Shown piece by piece: positions 7,548-14,719 of a stretch of DNA of 33,148 nucleotides. The stretch is taken from positions 1 through 33,148 of the forward strand of contig CAIOUK010000095.1 of the NCBI GenBank assembly GCA_903861445.1. The letters run 5' to 3'. Under the pieces are notes generated by a model. That model saw only the letters and a list, made by a program, of their open reading frames with translations, did not search any database and was not told the origin of the DNA. Both the position numbers and the translations under genes were made by a program. Within the stretch, counting starts at the first letter, position 1. The number at the start of each line of letters is the position of its first letter. Source of the DNA: an uncultured Verrucomicrobia subdivision 3 bacterium (GTDB lineage Bacteria > Verrucomicrobiota > Verrucomicrobiia > Limisphaerales > UBA11358).

Positions 7548-7820
7548 ATGGCGCAAGCAATCATGGAACCGGAGAAGGTGCGGCGGTTCGCCGAGGAACT
7601 GCAACGCTTCAACAGCGATCTGGAAAACCGGCTCACGATGCTGCACGCGCGGTTCGCTGCGCTCGGCGACACCTGGTCGGACCAGGAGCACGAGAAATTT
7701 GCCGAGGAGTTCAAGCAGACGATGAAGGCGCTGAAAAAATTCGTCGAGATGTCCAAAGCGCACACGCCGTATCTGCTTCGCAAGGCACAGCGCATCGAGG
7801 AATATCTCAACCAACGCTGA
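7548..7820 (+). CDS. WXG100 (ESAT-6-like) family protein, 90 aa
   Basis: The length (90 aa), all-helical composition and central Trp identify a WXG100-type helical hairpin, the substrate/chaperone class of type VII secretion systems. The hairpin turn reads Trp43-Ser-Asp rather than Trp-x-Gly, with helix 1 about residues 7-38 and helix 2 about 46-88. There is no signal peptide, as normal for the family. A Trp-(+8)Phe spacing (W43, F51) recurs in the two small proteins that follow. It is the first gene of a tight four-gene operon ending in a membrane FtsK/SpoIIIE ATPase, the standard partner of WXG100 proteins. The start is the first ATG after AAAGAAAAATT; MEPEK at residue 6 is an alternative. 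The gene begins about 100 bp after tRNA-Pro. Confidence 0.85.
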   Translation: MAQAIMEPEKVRRFAEELQRFNSDLENRLTMLHARFAALGDTWSDQEHEKFAEEFKQTMKALKKFVEMSKAHTPYLLRKAQRIEEYLNQR

Positions 7821-7823
7821 CGC

Positions 7824-8354
7824 ATGGCCGAAAAAGCCCAGATCACTTCCGTCGAGGCCATCGCGGCATTCCGGGCCAAGCTGGTCGTTTATCTGGCGCA
7901 GACGCGTTCTGTGATGGACGAGGTCAGCAACGAGATGTCCCGCGCCCGGCAGTGGTTGCAGGGCGAACAGCGCATGTTTTGGGAACGGGAAATGCGGGTG
8001 CGCGCCCGCCGGCTGGAAGAAGCGAATCAGGAATTGTTCAGCGCCCGGCTTTCCAAAATCGGGGAATCCACCGCGCTGCCTTTGATGGCGGTGCAACGCG
8101 CCCAGCGTGCCGTGCAGGAGGCCGAGGCCAAAATGCGGATATTGAAACGCTGGGACAACGAACTGGAAAATCAGGCTTCGCCGTTGCTGAAGCAGACCGA
8201 GCAGTTGCAGGGATTTCTCGCCGCCGAAATGGTTCATGCCGTCGCCTACTTGGATCAAGTGCTGAAGGCGTTGGACGCTTACCGCAATGTGTCAGCAACG
8301 CGCGGCGACGGCCAAACTCCTGCGGAACCGTCCAAACCGGAGGTCGCGCCATGA
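7824..8354 (+). CDS. Helical/coiled-coil protein of the WXG-FtsK cassette, 176 aa
   Basis: No named family is recognised. Predicted entirely helical from residue 9 to about 155, rich in Ala, Gln, Glu and Arg with heptad-like spacing ('RVRARRLEEANQEL', 'RAQRAVQEAEAKMR'), then a disordered Pro/Thr/Ser tail ('GDGQTPAEPSKPEVAP'). There is no signal peptide or membrane segment. Its region around 'ARQWLQGEQRMFWEREM' has the same Trp to Phe (+8) to Met (+13) spacing as the 70-aa protein, suggesting an elongated relative of WXG proteins, comparable in size to the N-terminal parts of LXG/PPE-like proteins. The start is 3 bp after the upstream stop; the stop overlaps the next start as ATGA. A structural or chaperone role in the secretion-like complex is inferred from context. 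Confidence 0.8.
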   Translation: MAEKAQITSVEAIAAFRAKLVVYLAQTRSVMDEVSNEMSRARQWLQGEQRMFWEREMRVRARRLEEANQELFSARLSKIGESTALPLMAVQRAQRAVQEAEAKMRILKRWDNELENQASPLLKQTEQLQGFLAAEMVHAVAYLDQVLKALDAYRNVSATRGDGQTPAEPSKPEVAP

Positions 8355-8563
8355 GCATGAGTGGCAACAAAGGCCGGCTGACCGGGCTGACGCGCGAGAT
8401 TTCGCTCGAGTGGGAGGAGACAAAAAATCACTGGCGCGATGCCCGGAGCGCCGAGTTCGACCGCAAATATATGGATGAACTTTCCGATCATGTCAGCCGC
8501 GCGACGCTCGTGCTGGAACAGCTGGAGGAACTTTTGAAAAAAGTCAGGAGCGAATGTGAATAG
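8351..8563 (+). CDS. Small WXG-like protein, 70 aa
   Basis: This gene is hidden inside the frame of the longer track ORF 7406-8563; only its last 70 codons are real. The ATG at 8351 overlaps the upstream stop as ATGA, and its stop overlaps the GTG start of the ATPase by 8 bp, so translation is coupled on both sides. The protein is two helices around 'NHWRDARSAEFDRKYMDEL'. Its Trp28-Arg-Asp with Phe at +8 and an aromatic at +12 lines up directly with Trp43-Ser-Asp, Phe51 and Phe55 of the 90-aa WXG protein. It is shorter than classical WXG100 members but could form the second half of a heterodimer. No signal peptide or membrane helix is present. Confidence 0.8.
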   Translation: MSMSGNKGRLTGLTREISLEWEETKNHWRDARSAEFDRKYMDELSDHVSRATLVLEQLEELLKKVRSECE

Positions 8564-11500
8564 CCAGCCCGCCGTCAGAGAAATCATCGTGCTGCTGGAC
8601 GCGCTGAAAAGCGCTGTCCGCGAATTTGTCGCGCGCGAGGAAAAGTTGGAGAGTGATTTCCGCGTCCAGTCCGCCGCCCTGACCAACGCTCTCGCAGCGC
8701 AAACTGAAGCGCAGACCGCAGCAGCGTATGAGCAGGAGGTGGCGGCGTTTGCCGCGCTGATTGCGAACAAAGACCGGCTGCAGGCGCGGTTTGAGCAGCG
8801 CAAGCTGCGCATCACGCGCGCACATTCGGTCGTCAGCCAGCGGGTGACAGAGGCTATCGGCGATTGCGACGCCGAATGGAAGGATCGCACACAACTGGGC
8901 GTGCAGGCGGCGGAAGTTCACCGCGACGAGGAGCTTGTTCGCGTCACGACGGAGTATAATAATTTCCAGCAAAACCTTGCCGTCGCCGGTGAGGAACTGG
9001 CGCGGATCGAGGCGGCGGCACGCAGGAAATTTCGCGGCTACGGAAAATTTCGGCGGATGTTGGCACCCGACCGTCCGTGGCCGGAATCGGATTTGAAGCC
9101 AGATCACAATGGACTTTTCGGCGAACTGCAAAAGCTGCAAACGAAAACCACCGACAATCTAAAACGCTTCGGAAAATTTCCGCTGCCGGTGGTTTTCAAG
9201 TTTCTGCCCATCTGGCTGGTGTCGGTCCTGCTGCTCGGCGGCTCGGCGGCGAATCCGGTGCTGGAGCATTTTCAACGGCACGACGTCACGCGTCTTCAAT
9301 CCGGTGTGGCGCTGGCGGCATTTTTCATTGTCGCGGTGATTTATTTTATCGGCGGCCGCGCCGCCGCGCCGCTCGCCACAACCATTGCCGGCGACGTGGC
9401 CAGGATGCGCCGGCTGTTTGACACCTGCATTGAAAAATCCGCCGCATATCTCCAGTCGGAGCAGGCGCGGATTCATAACGAATTTGAAACGGCCAAACAA
9501 AATTTCAATCAAGAATGGCGGCAGGCCGTTCGCGACATCAGTCAGTCGCGCAGCAGCAATGCGACGCTCATCAGCGAGAAGGCGTCGCGGCTCATCCAGA
9601 AAAACCAGCAGTGGCGCGGCGTGGAACTGGAGAAAATCCAGCAGCACCACGCCGAAGCTTTGGCGTGCTTGAAAGCAGAAGATACCGCGCAAGTTCGGAA
9701 AATTACCGAGGCGCACCAGACCAAAATGGCGCAAGCCGAGGCCGTTCACCAGCATCGCTGGCAGGAATTGGAAGCGGACTGGAAGAATCAACTCACGCCG
9801 CTCTGCGAGCAGTTGCGCGCCGCCAACGAAATTGCCGGGCAAATATTTCCGGCGTGGGACGATGCGATCTGGAAAAACTGGACGCCGCCGACCGCCTTTC
9901 AAAACGCCGCGAAATTCGGGCGGTTGGAAACGGGCGTGGACAAATTGTTCGAGGCATTGCCGAAAGACGCGCGCCTTAAATGGCCGGGGCCGACGACGGT
10001 TTGCGCCCCGCTGTCACTGGTGTTTCCAACGCAAGGCTCCATTTTGTTCGAGTCCGGCAAGACCGGCGGCGACGAGGCGTTTGGTGCGATTAACAACATT
10101 ATTTTCCGGCTGCTGGCCACCACGCCGCCGGGTAAATTGAATTTCACGATTTTTGATCCGGTCGGTCTCGGCCAGAATTTCGCCGCGCTGACACACCTGA
10201 CGGATTACGACGAAAGCAGTATCAATAGCCGCATCTGGACGCAGCCGGCGCAGTTCGAGGAAAAGCTCGCGGAGCTGAACGAGCACATGGAGAAAATCAT
10301 CCAAATGTATCTCCGCAACGAATACGCGACCATCGCGGAATACAACGCGCAGGCCGGCAGCGTGGCGGAGAAATATCATTTCCTCGTCATCGCGTCGTTT
10401 CCGGTGAACTTCACTGAGGCGGCGGCGAAGCGGCTGCGCAACATCGCCGCGAACGGCGCGCGCTGCGGCGTGTTCACGCTCATTCACTGGGATCAGCGGA
10501 GTCCGCTGCCGCAGGATTTTGTGCCGGACGAGTTGCGCAAAAATAGTGTGTGCGTCGTTCGCAAAGAGCGCGGGTTTGAGCTGGCTAATTGGAGTTCGCC
10601 GGGTGTGAAATTAATTTTTGATGCGCCGCCGCCGCCGGAATTCGCCACGGATTTTCTCCAGCGCATCGGCGAGGGCAGCAAGGGCGCGAACCGCGTTGAG
10701 GTGCCGTTCGAGCAGATTGCGCCGGCAGAACCGGATTTTTGGAAAGAGGAAACCACCGAACTTTTGCGCGTGCCGATCGGCCGTTCCGGCGCGACCAAAA
10801 TGCAGTATCTCGAAATCGGCAGCGGCACACGGCAGCACGCGCTGCTCGCGGGCAAGACCGGCTCCGGCAAATCCACTTTGTTTCACGTCATCATCACCAA
10901 CCTCGCGCTGCGGTGCAGCCCGGACGAAGTGGAATTTTATCTGGTGGATTTCAAGAAGGGCGTCGAGTTCAAATGCTACGGTAGCCGTCGGTTGCCGCAC
11001 GCGAAAGTGGTGGCGGTCGAGAGCGACCGGGAATTTGGCTTGAGTGTTTTGCAGCGCGTGGACGAGGAATTGCGCCGGCGTGGAGATTTATTTCGTAAAG
11101 TGGGCGCGCAGGATCTGGCGGGCTATAAACGGGCGCGTGGCACCGAGCCGATGCCGCGCGTGCTGTTGATGATTGACGAGTTTCAGGAATTTTTCACCGA
11201 GGAAGACCGCGTGTCGCAGGGCGCGGCGGTGCTGATGGATCGCATTGTGCGCCAGGGCCGCGCGTTTGGCATACATGTGATTCTCGGCTCGCAGACGCTC
11301 GGCGGCGCGTTCACGCTCGCGCGCGCGACCATCGGGCAGATGGTCATCCGCATCGCGCTCATGTGCAACGAGGCCGACGCCTATCTCATCATGGATCAGG
11401 ACAACCCCGCGCCGCGTCTGCTTTCGCGTCCGGGTGAAGGCATTTACAACGATGCCGCCGGTTCCATCGAAGGCAACTCACCGTTCCAAACGGTCTGGCT

Positions 11501-12419
11501 GTCGGACAAAACGCGCGACAACTATCTGGCAAAAATCCGCGCGCGCGCAGATGAAAATGAGGAACGCTATCCCGGTCCGATTGTGTTTGAAGGCAACGCG
11601 CCGGCGGATGTGCGGGAAAATATTCCGTTGCGGTTGGCGCTGCAAAAAGTCGTAACGCAAACGCCTGTGCAAGCCGCCGCGTGGCTGGGTGCGCCGAATT
11701 CCATCAAAGGCCCGACCGAGGCGATTTTTCGGCGGCAGAGCGGCGGTAATTTGCTTATCGTCGGCCAGAGCGAAGAGCGCACCACGACCATGCTCGCGGT
11801 GTCGCTGGTTTCTTTGGCGGCGCAATTTCCGAAAGGCGGCGCGCGGTTTATGGTTTTGGATAGCACGCCGGCGGGATTTTCACAGCGGGAGTTTCTGGAG
11901 CAAATCGTGAAGTCGGTGCCGCATGAAACCATTCAAGGCGGCAACGGCAATCTCGCGGAAGTGATGGCCGGTTTGGCGGAGGAATTAAAACGGCGTGCGG
12001 AAAATGAGTCAACCGTCCCAGAGATTTTTGTGCTGATCCAGGGTTTGCAAAATTTCAAGAAGCTGCGGGCGGAAGACGAATTTAGTTTTTCCAGCGGCGG
12101 TGGCGACGCGCCGACACCGGCGGCGATTTTACTAAATCTTATTACCGAAGGCTCGGCGCGCGGGATTCACGTCATCGTCACCTGTGACACTTACAATAAC
12201 GTGAGCCGCTATCTCGGCCGGAAAACGTTGAGCGAATTTGAAATGCGCGTGGTGTTCCAGATGAGTGCGAGCGACTCGGCCAGTTTGATTGACGCGCCGA
12301 ACGCCAGCGCGCTCGGCCTGAACCGCGCGCTATTTTACAACGACCGCGAAGGCAGCCTCGAAACTTTCCGGCCCTACGCGCAGCCGGACGGCGATTGGGT
12401 GGCAAGTCTGGTGCGTTAG
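8556..12419 (+). CDS. Membrane FtsK/SpoIIIE-type ATPase, EccC/EssC-like, 1287 aa
   Basis: The GTG start has a good ribosome site (AGGAG, 5 nt spacer). Residues 1-165 are coiled coil; two membrane helices lie at about 211-229 and 248-268; a second coiled coil spans about 290-410. Three P-loop-like modules follow. Module 1 (about 480-690) has a degenerate 'ESGKTGGDEA'. Module 2 (about 735-990) is intact: Walker A 'GKTGSGKST' at 766-774 and Walker B 'VLLMIDEFQ' with Asp874/Glu875, then 'GSQTLGG'. Module 3 (about 1030-1280) is degenerate ('VGQSEERTT', 'FVLIQGLQ'). Tandem FtsK domains behind a membrane segment are the hallmark of the motor of type VII secretion (EccC, EssC, YukBA). There is no gamma DNA-binding domain of true FtsK at the C-terminus. 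Context with three WXG-like proteins supports protein export rather than DNA transport, which remains inference. Confidence 0.88.
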   Translation: MNSQPAVREIIVLLDALKSAVREFVAREEKLESDFRVQSAALTNALAAQTEAQTAAAYEQEVAAFAALIANKDRLQARFEQRKLRITRAHSVVSQRVTEAIGDCDAEWKDRTQLGVQAAEVHRDEELVRVTTEYNNFQQNLAVAGEELARIEAAARRKFRGYGKFRRMLAPDRPWPESDLKPDHNGLFGELQKLQTKTTDNLKRFGKFPLPVVFKFLPIWLVSVLLLGGSAANPVLEHFQRHDVTRLQSGVALAAFFIVAVIYFIGGRAAAPLATTIAGDVARMRRLFDTCIEKSAAYLQSEQARIHNEFETAKQNFNQEWRQAVRDISQSRSSNATLISEKASRLIQKNQQWRGVELEKIQQHHAEALACLKAEDTAQVRKITEAHQTKMAQAEAVHQHRWQELEADWKNQLTPLCEQLRAANEIAGQIFPAWDDAIWKNWTPPTAFQNAAKFGRLETGVDKLFEALPKDARLKWPGPTTVCAPLSLVFPTQGSILFESGKTGGDEAFGAINNIIFRLLATTPPGKLNFTIFDPVGLGQNFAALTHLTDYDESSINSRIWTQPAQFEEKLAELNEHMEKIIQMYLRNEYATIAEYNAQAGSVAEKYHFLVIASFPVNFTEAAAKRLRNIAANGARCGVFTLIHWDQRSPLPQDFVPDELRKNSVCVVRKERGFELANWSSPGVKLIFDAPPPPEFATDFLQRIGEGSKGANRVEVPFEQIAPAEPDFWKEETTELLRVPIGRSGATKMQYLEIGSGTRQHALLAGKTGSGKSTLFHVIITNLALRCSPDEVEFYLVDFKKGVEFKCYGSRRLPHAKVVAVESDREFGLSVLQRVDEELRRRGDLFRKVGAQDLAGYKRARGTEPMPRVLLMIDEFQEFFTEEDRVSQGAAVLMDRIVRQGRAFGIHVILGSQTLGGAFTLARATIGQMVIRIALMCNEADAYLIMDQDNPAPRLLSRPGEGIYNDAAGSIEGNSPFQTVWLSDKTRDNYLAKIRARADENEERYPGPIVFEGNAPADVRENIPLRLALQKVVTQTPVQAAAWLGAPNSIKGPTEAIFRRQSGGNLLIVGQSEERTTTMLAVSLVSLAAQFPKGGARFMVLDSTPAGFSQREFLEQIVKSVPHETIQGGNGNLAEVMAGLAEELKRRAENESTVPEIFVLIQGLQNFKKLRAEDEFSFSSGGGDAPTPAAILLNLITEGSARGIHVIVTCDTYNNVSRYLGRKTLSEFEMRVVFQMSASDSASLIDAPNASALGLNRALFYNDREGSLETFRPYAQPDGDWVASLVR

Positions 12420-13250
12420 CTAAAGTGAGCGATAGGCTTCGCCAACAGGAGTCAATGAATTGTCCGGATTGAACAACGCGCAAGGCCCGAGCGGGGGACT
12501 ATCTGGCCCAGCCGGAAACCATGCGTAGCGCTCGACGAAATCACACTTGTCCAGACGGGGCAGCAACTCCTCCAGAAACTTCACGATTTGCTCGGGGCGA
12601 TAACGGTTCTCCGCGCGAGTTTTGGCCTGCCAGTCGCCGACCGCAAATTCCGTGATCCAGAGCGGGCGTTTGAACATCTGGTGCACTGCCGCTAGCCGGT
12701 TCATCAACGCCTCCGCATTCAAGCCGCCGTAGGAATGAACGGTGATAAAATCCACCCGCAATTTTTTCTCGTCCACGCCTTTCATGAACGCTTTCATCCA
12801 TTCCCGGTCGGGATGAGCGCATGCCGGGCTGCCCAGACGCAGTTCGGTTTCCATAAGATTGGGCCACAAAGCTAGTGCATCTTCGACCGTGATGTTAGAC
12901 TGGTCCTTCTGATCCGGCTCATTAAATCCGAGCAGTTGCTGGCAACCCGATTTTTGTAGTTGTTCGCCCAGCGTAGTGAAAGAGATGCCGGGTTTGCCAC
13001 CCCAGACCATCGGCACAAACTGCACTCTACCAGGAATGTTTTCTGGCGCGGTGCTGCCCCAAGAATAAAACCAACTGGCATCACAGGCTATAAGCTTCTC
13101 GCGCCACTGGCTGTCTGGCTTGTTGGTGATACCAATACCGCGCTTGGCGTTACGCTGGGTGGCTGACTTCGGCGTCGCTGCGTTGCTGCCGGGAAGAATC
13201 GTGACCGCTGTCGCTGCCAGACCCAACTGAATAAATTTTCTTCGATTCAT
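12420..13250 (-). CDS. GH128/Asl1-like secreted glycoside hydrolase, 276 aa
   Basis: The fold and motifs match the Asl1-like (GH128, beta-1,3-glucanase) TIM-barrel family: Glu111 in 'LLGFNEPDQ' as acid/base and Glu201 in 'PLWITEFA' as nucleophile, with 'VHSYGG' and 'WFPAG' at the usual strand ends. The N-terminus 'MNRRKFIQLGLAATAV' is a twin-arginine-like signal, so export is expected. The track start at 13268 is a TTG with no support, and the ATG at 13250 gives the signal peptide directly, so it is preferred. It is the third gene of the DUF5107-MFS-GH128 run, 40 bp after the porter. Its stop codon abuts the stop of the convergent ATPase gene with no base between. Substrate specificity (beta-1,3-glucan or another glycan) is not readable. 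Confidence 0.82.
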   Translation of the reverse strand: MNRRKFIQLGLAATAVTILPGSNAATPKSATQRNAKRGIGITNKPDSQWREKLIACDASWFYSWGSTAPENIPGRVQFVPMVWGGKPGISFTTLGEQLQKSGCQQLLGFNEPDQKDQSNITVEDALALWPNLMETELRLGSPACAHPDREWMKAFMKGVDEKKLRVDFITVHSYGGLNAEALMNRLAAVHQMFKRPLWITEFAVGDWQAKTRAENRYRPEQIVKFLEELLPRLDKCDFVERYAWFPAGPDSPPLGPCALFNPDNSLTPVGEAYRSL

Positions 13251-13290
13251 GTCTGGGGCGTAGCGCAAATGCGATGGCTAGCTTCAGAAT

Positions 13291-14712
13291 TCAGTCCACC
13301 AGATCTTTTTCCAATTGTTCGAGCGTCTTGCCTTTCGTCTCCGGTAACTTGAGGAAGATGAAAAAAAAGCCCAGCACGCAAATCGCGCCGTAGAGCCAGA
13401 AGGTGCCGGACGATCCCAGTTGCTTGTTCAAAATCGGAAACGTGAAAGTCAGGATGAAACACGCGATCCACAACGCGGAAACGGCTACCGACATCGCCGC
13501 GCCCCGGATGCGGTTGGGGAAAATTTCTGAAATCACCACCCAGGTCACCGGCGCGAGCGACATCGAGTAGCAGGCAATCGCCGCCAGCACCAGCAGCAGC
13601 ACCGGCAAGCCTTGCACGGCGTTGGCATAGCACAGGCCCATCGCTCCGTAGATGACGGCCAGCCCGGCCGCGCCAAATAACATCAACGGCCGGCGGCCCA
13701 GGCGATCCACCGTGCCGAGCGCGACAAAGGTGAACGCCATGTTGACCGACCCGGTCCACGCGATGTTGCTCAACACGCTTGAAATGTCGTAACCCGCACT
13801 GCGAAAGATTTCCTCGGCATAGTTGAAGATGACGTTGATACCGCACCATTGCTGGAACACCGCGAGCACCACGCCCAGCGCCAGCACTTTGCGGAGTCCC
13901 GGCTGGAGCAGGTCGGCGAAGCGCACGTGCTGGATTTCTTCTTTCGACAGAGTCGTGTTGATTTCCGCAACGGCAGCGTGGGCGTAATTTGCGCCACCGA
14001 TTTTTTCCAAGATGGATTTGGCCTGCACGGACTTCCCATTTTTCGCCAGCCACCGCGGGCTTTCGGGAACGAAAAACATACCGAGCAGAAACAATAATGA
14101 CGGCACGGCGGTGAGACCAAACATCCAGCGCCAACCTTGCTGACCGAACCATGAAGTCTTGATGAATTCATCCGTCGCGCCCGCCGGCAGGTTGCGAACG
14201 AGACACCAGTTGACCACCTGCGCCGCGAGAATGCCCACGACGATGGTGAGTTGGTTGATCGAGACCAGCTTGCCGCGCATCTGCGCCGGAGCGACTTCCG
14301 AGATATACATCGGCGACAAACCGGACGCCAAGCCGATGCCCACGCCACCCAGGATGCGCCACGCGATGAAGATGGTGAAGTTGTTCGCGAGCGCGTTACC
14401 CAGCGAGGTGACGACAAACAGCAGCGCCGCCAGCATCAGTAACCGTTTGCGTCCGAATTTATCACTCAATGCGCCGGCCATCAGCGAACCGAATAGACAG
14501 CCGATAAGTGCGCAACTGTTCGCCCAGCCGATCTGCGCCTCGCTGGTCAGCTCGAAGTAGCGTTGGAAAAACGGCTTCGCGCCGCCGATGACGACCCAGT
14601 CCCAGCCGAACAGCAAGCCGCCCATGGCAGCCACGACAGAGATGAGCCAGACGTAGCCGAGATTGTAGTCGGCCTTGAGGTTGGAAGATGGTTTTGAGGT
14701 GTTGGTTATCAT
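13291..14712 (-). CDS. MFS sugar porter (sugar:H+ symporter family), 473 aa
   Basis: Twelve hydrophobic segments and the sugar-porter signatures are present: 'GGLLFGWDWVVIGG' in helix 1, 'GALSDKFGRKRLL' between helices 2 and 3, 'PESPRWL' after helix 6, 'VDRLGRRPLML' between 8 and 9, and the terminal 'PETKGKTLEQLE'. These define the XylE/AraE/GLUT-like subfamily, which imports monosaccharides across the inner membrane. The length is normal. It starts 7 bp after the stop of the DUF5107 protein and is followed after 40 bp by the GH128-like hydrolase, so a sugar uptake operon is likely. The particular sugar is not evident. Confidence 0.93.
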   Translation of the reverse strand: MITNTSKPSSNLKADYNLGYVWLISVVAAMGGLLFGWDWVVIGGAKPFFQRYFELTSEAQIGWANSCALIGCLFGSLMAGALSDKFGRKRLLMLAALLFVVTSLGNALANNFTIFIAWRILGGVGIGLASGLSPMYISEVAPAQMRGKLVSINQLTIVVGILAAQVVNWCLVRNLPAGATDEFIKTSWFGQQGWRWMFGLTAVPSLLFLLGMFFVPESPRWLAKNGKSVQAKSILEKIGGANYAHAAVAEINTTLSKEEIQHVRFADLLQPGLRKVLALGVVLAVFQQWCGINVIFNYAEEIFRSAGYDISSVLSNIAWTGSVNMAFTFVALGTVDRLGRRPLMLFGAAGLAVIYGAMGLCYANAVQGLPVLLLVLAAIACYSMSLAPVTWVVISEIFPNRIRGAAMSVAVSALWIACFILTFTFPILNKQLGSSGTFWLYGAICVLGFFFIFLKLPETKGKTLEQLEKDLVD

Positions 14713-14719
14713 GGATGGG

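Noticed and set aside
7406-8563. 385-aa plus-strand ORF in the track
   Set aside because: Most of it overlaps tRNA-Pro and the WXG and 176-aa genes in another frame, with Arg/Gly-rich shadow composition. Only its last 70 codons (from 8351) form a real gene.
7373-12419. Possible genomic island inserted at tRNA-Pro carrying the WXG/FtsK cassette
   Set aside because: No integrase gene and no repeated tRNA 3' end was found downstream by eye; codon use looks like that of the neighbours.
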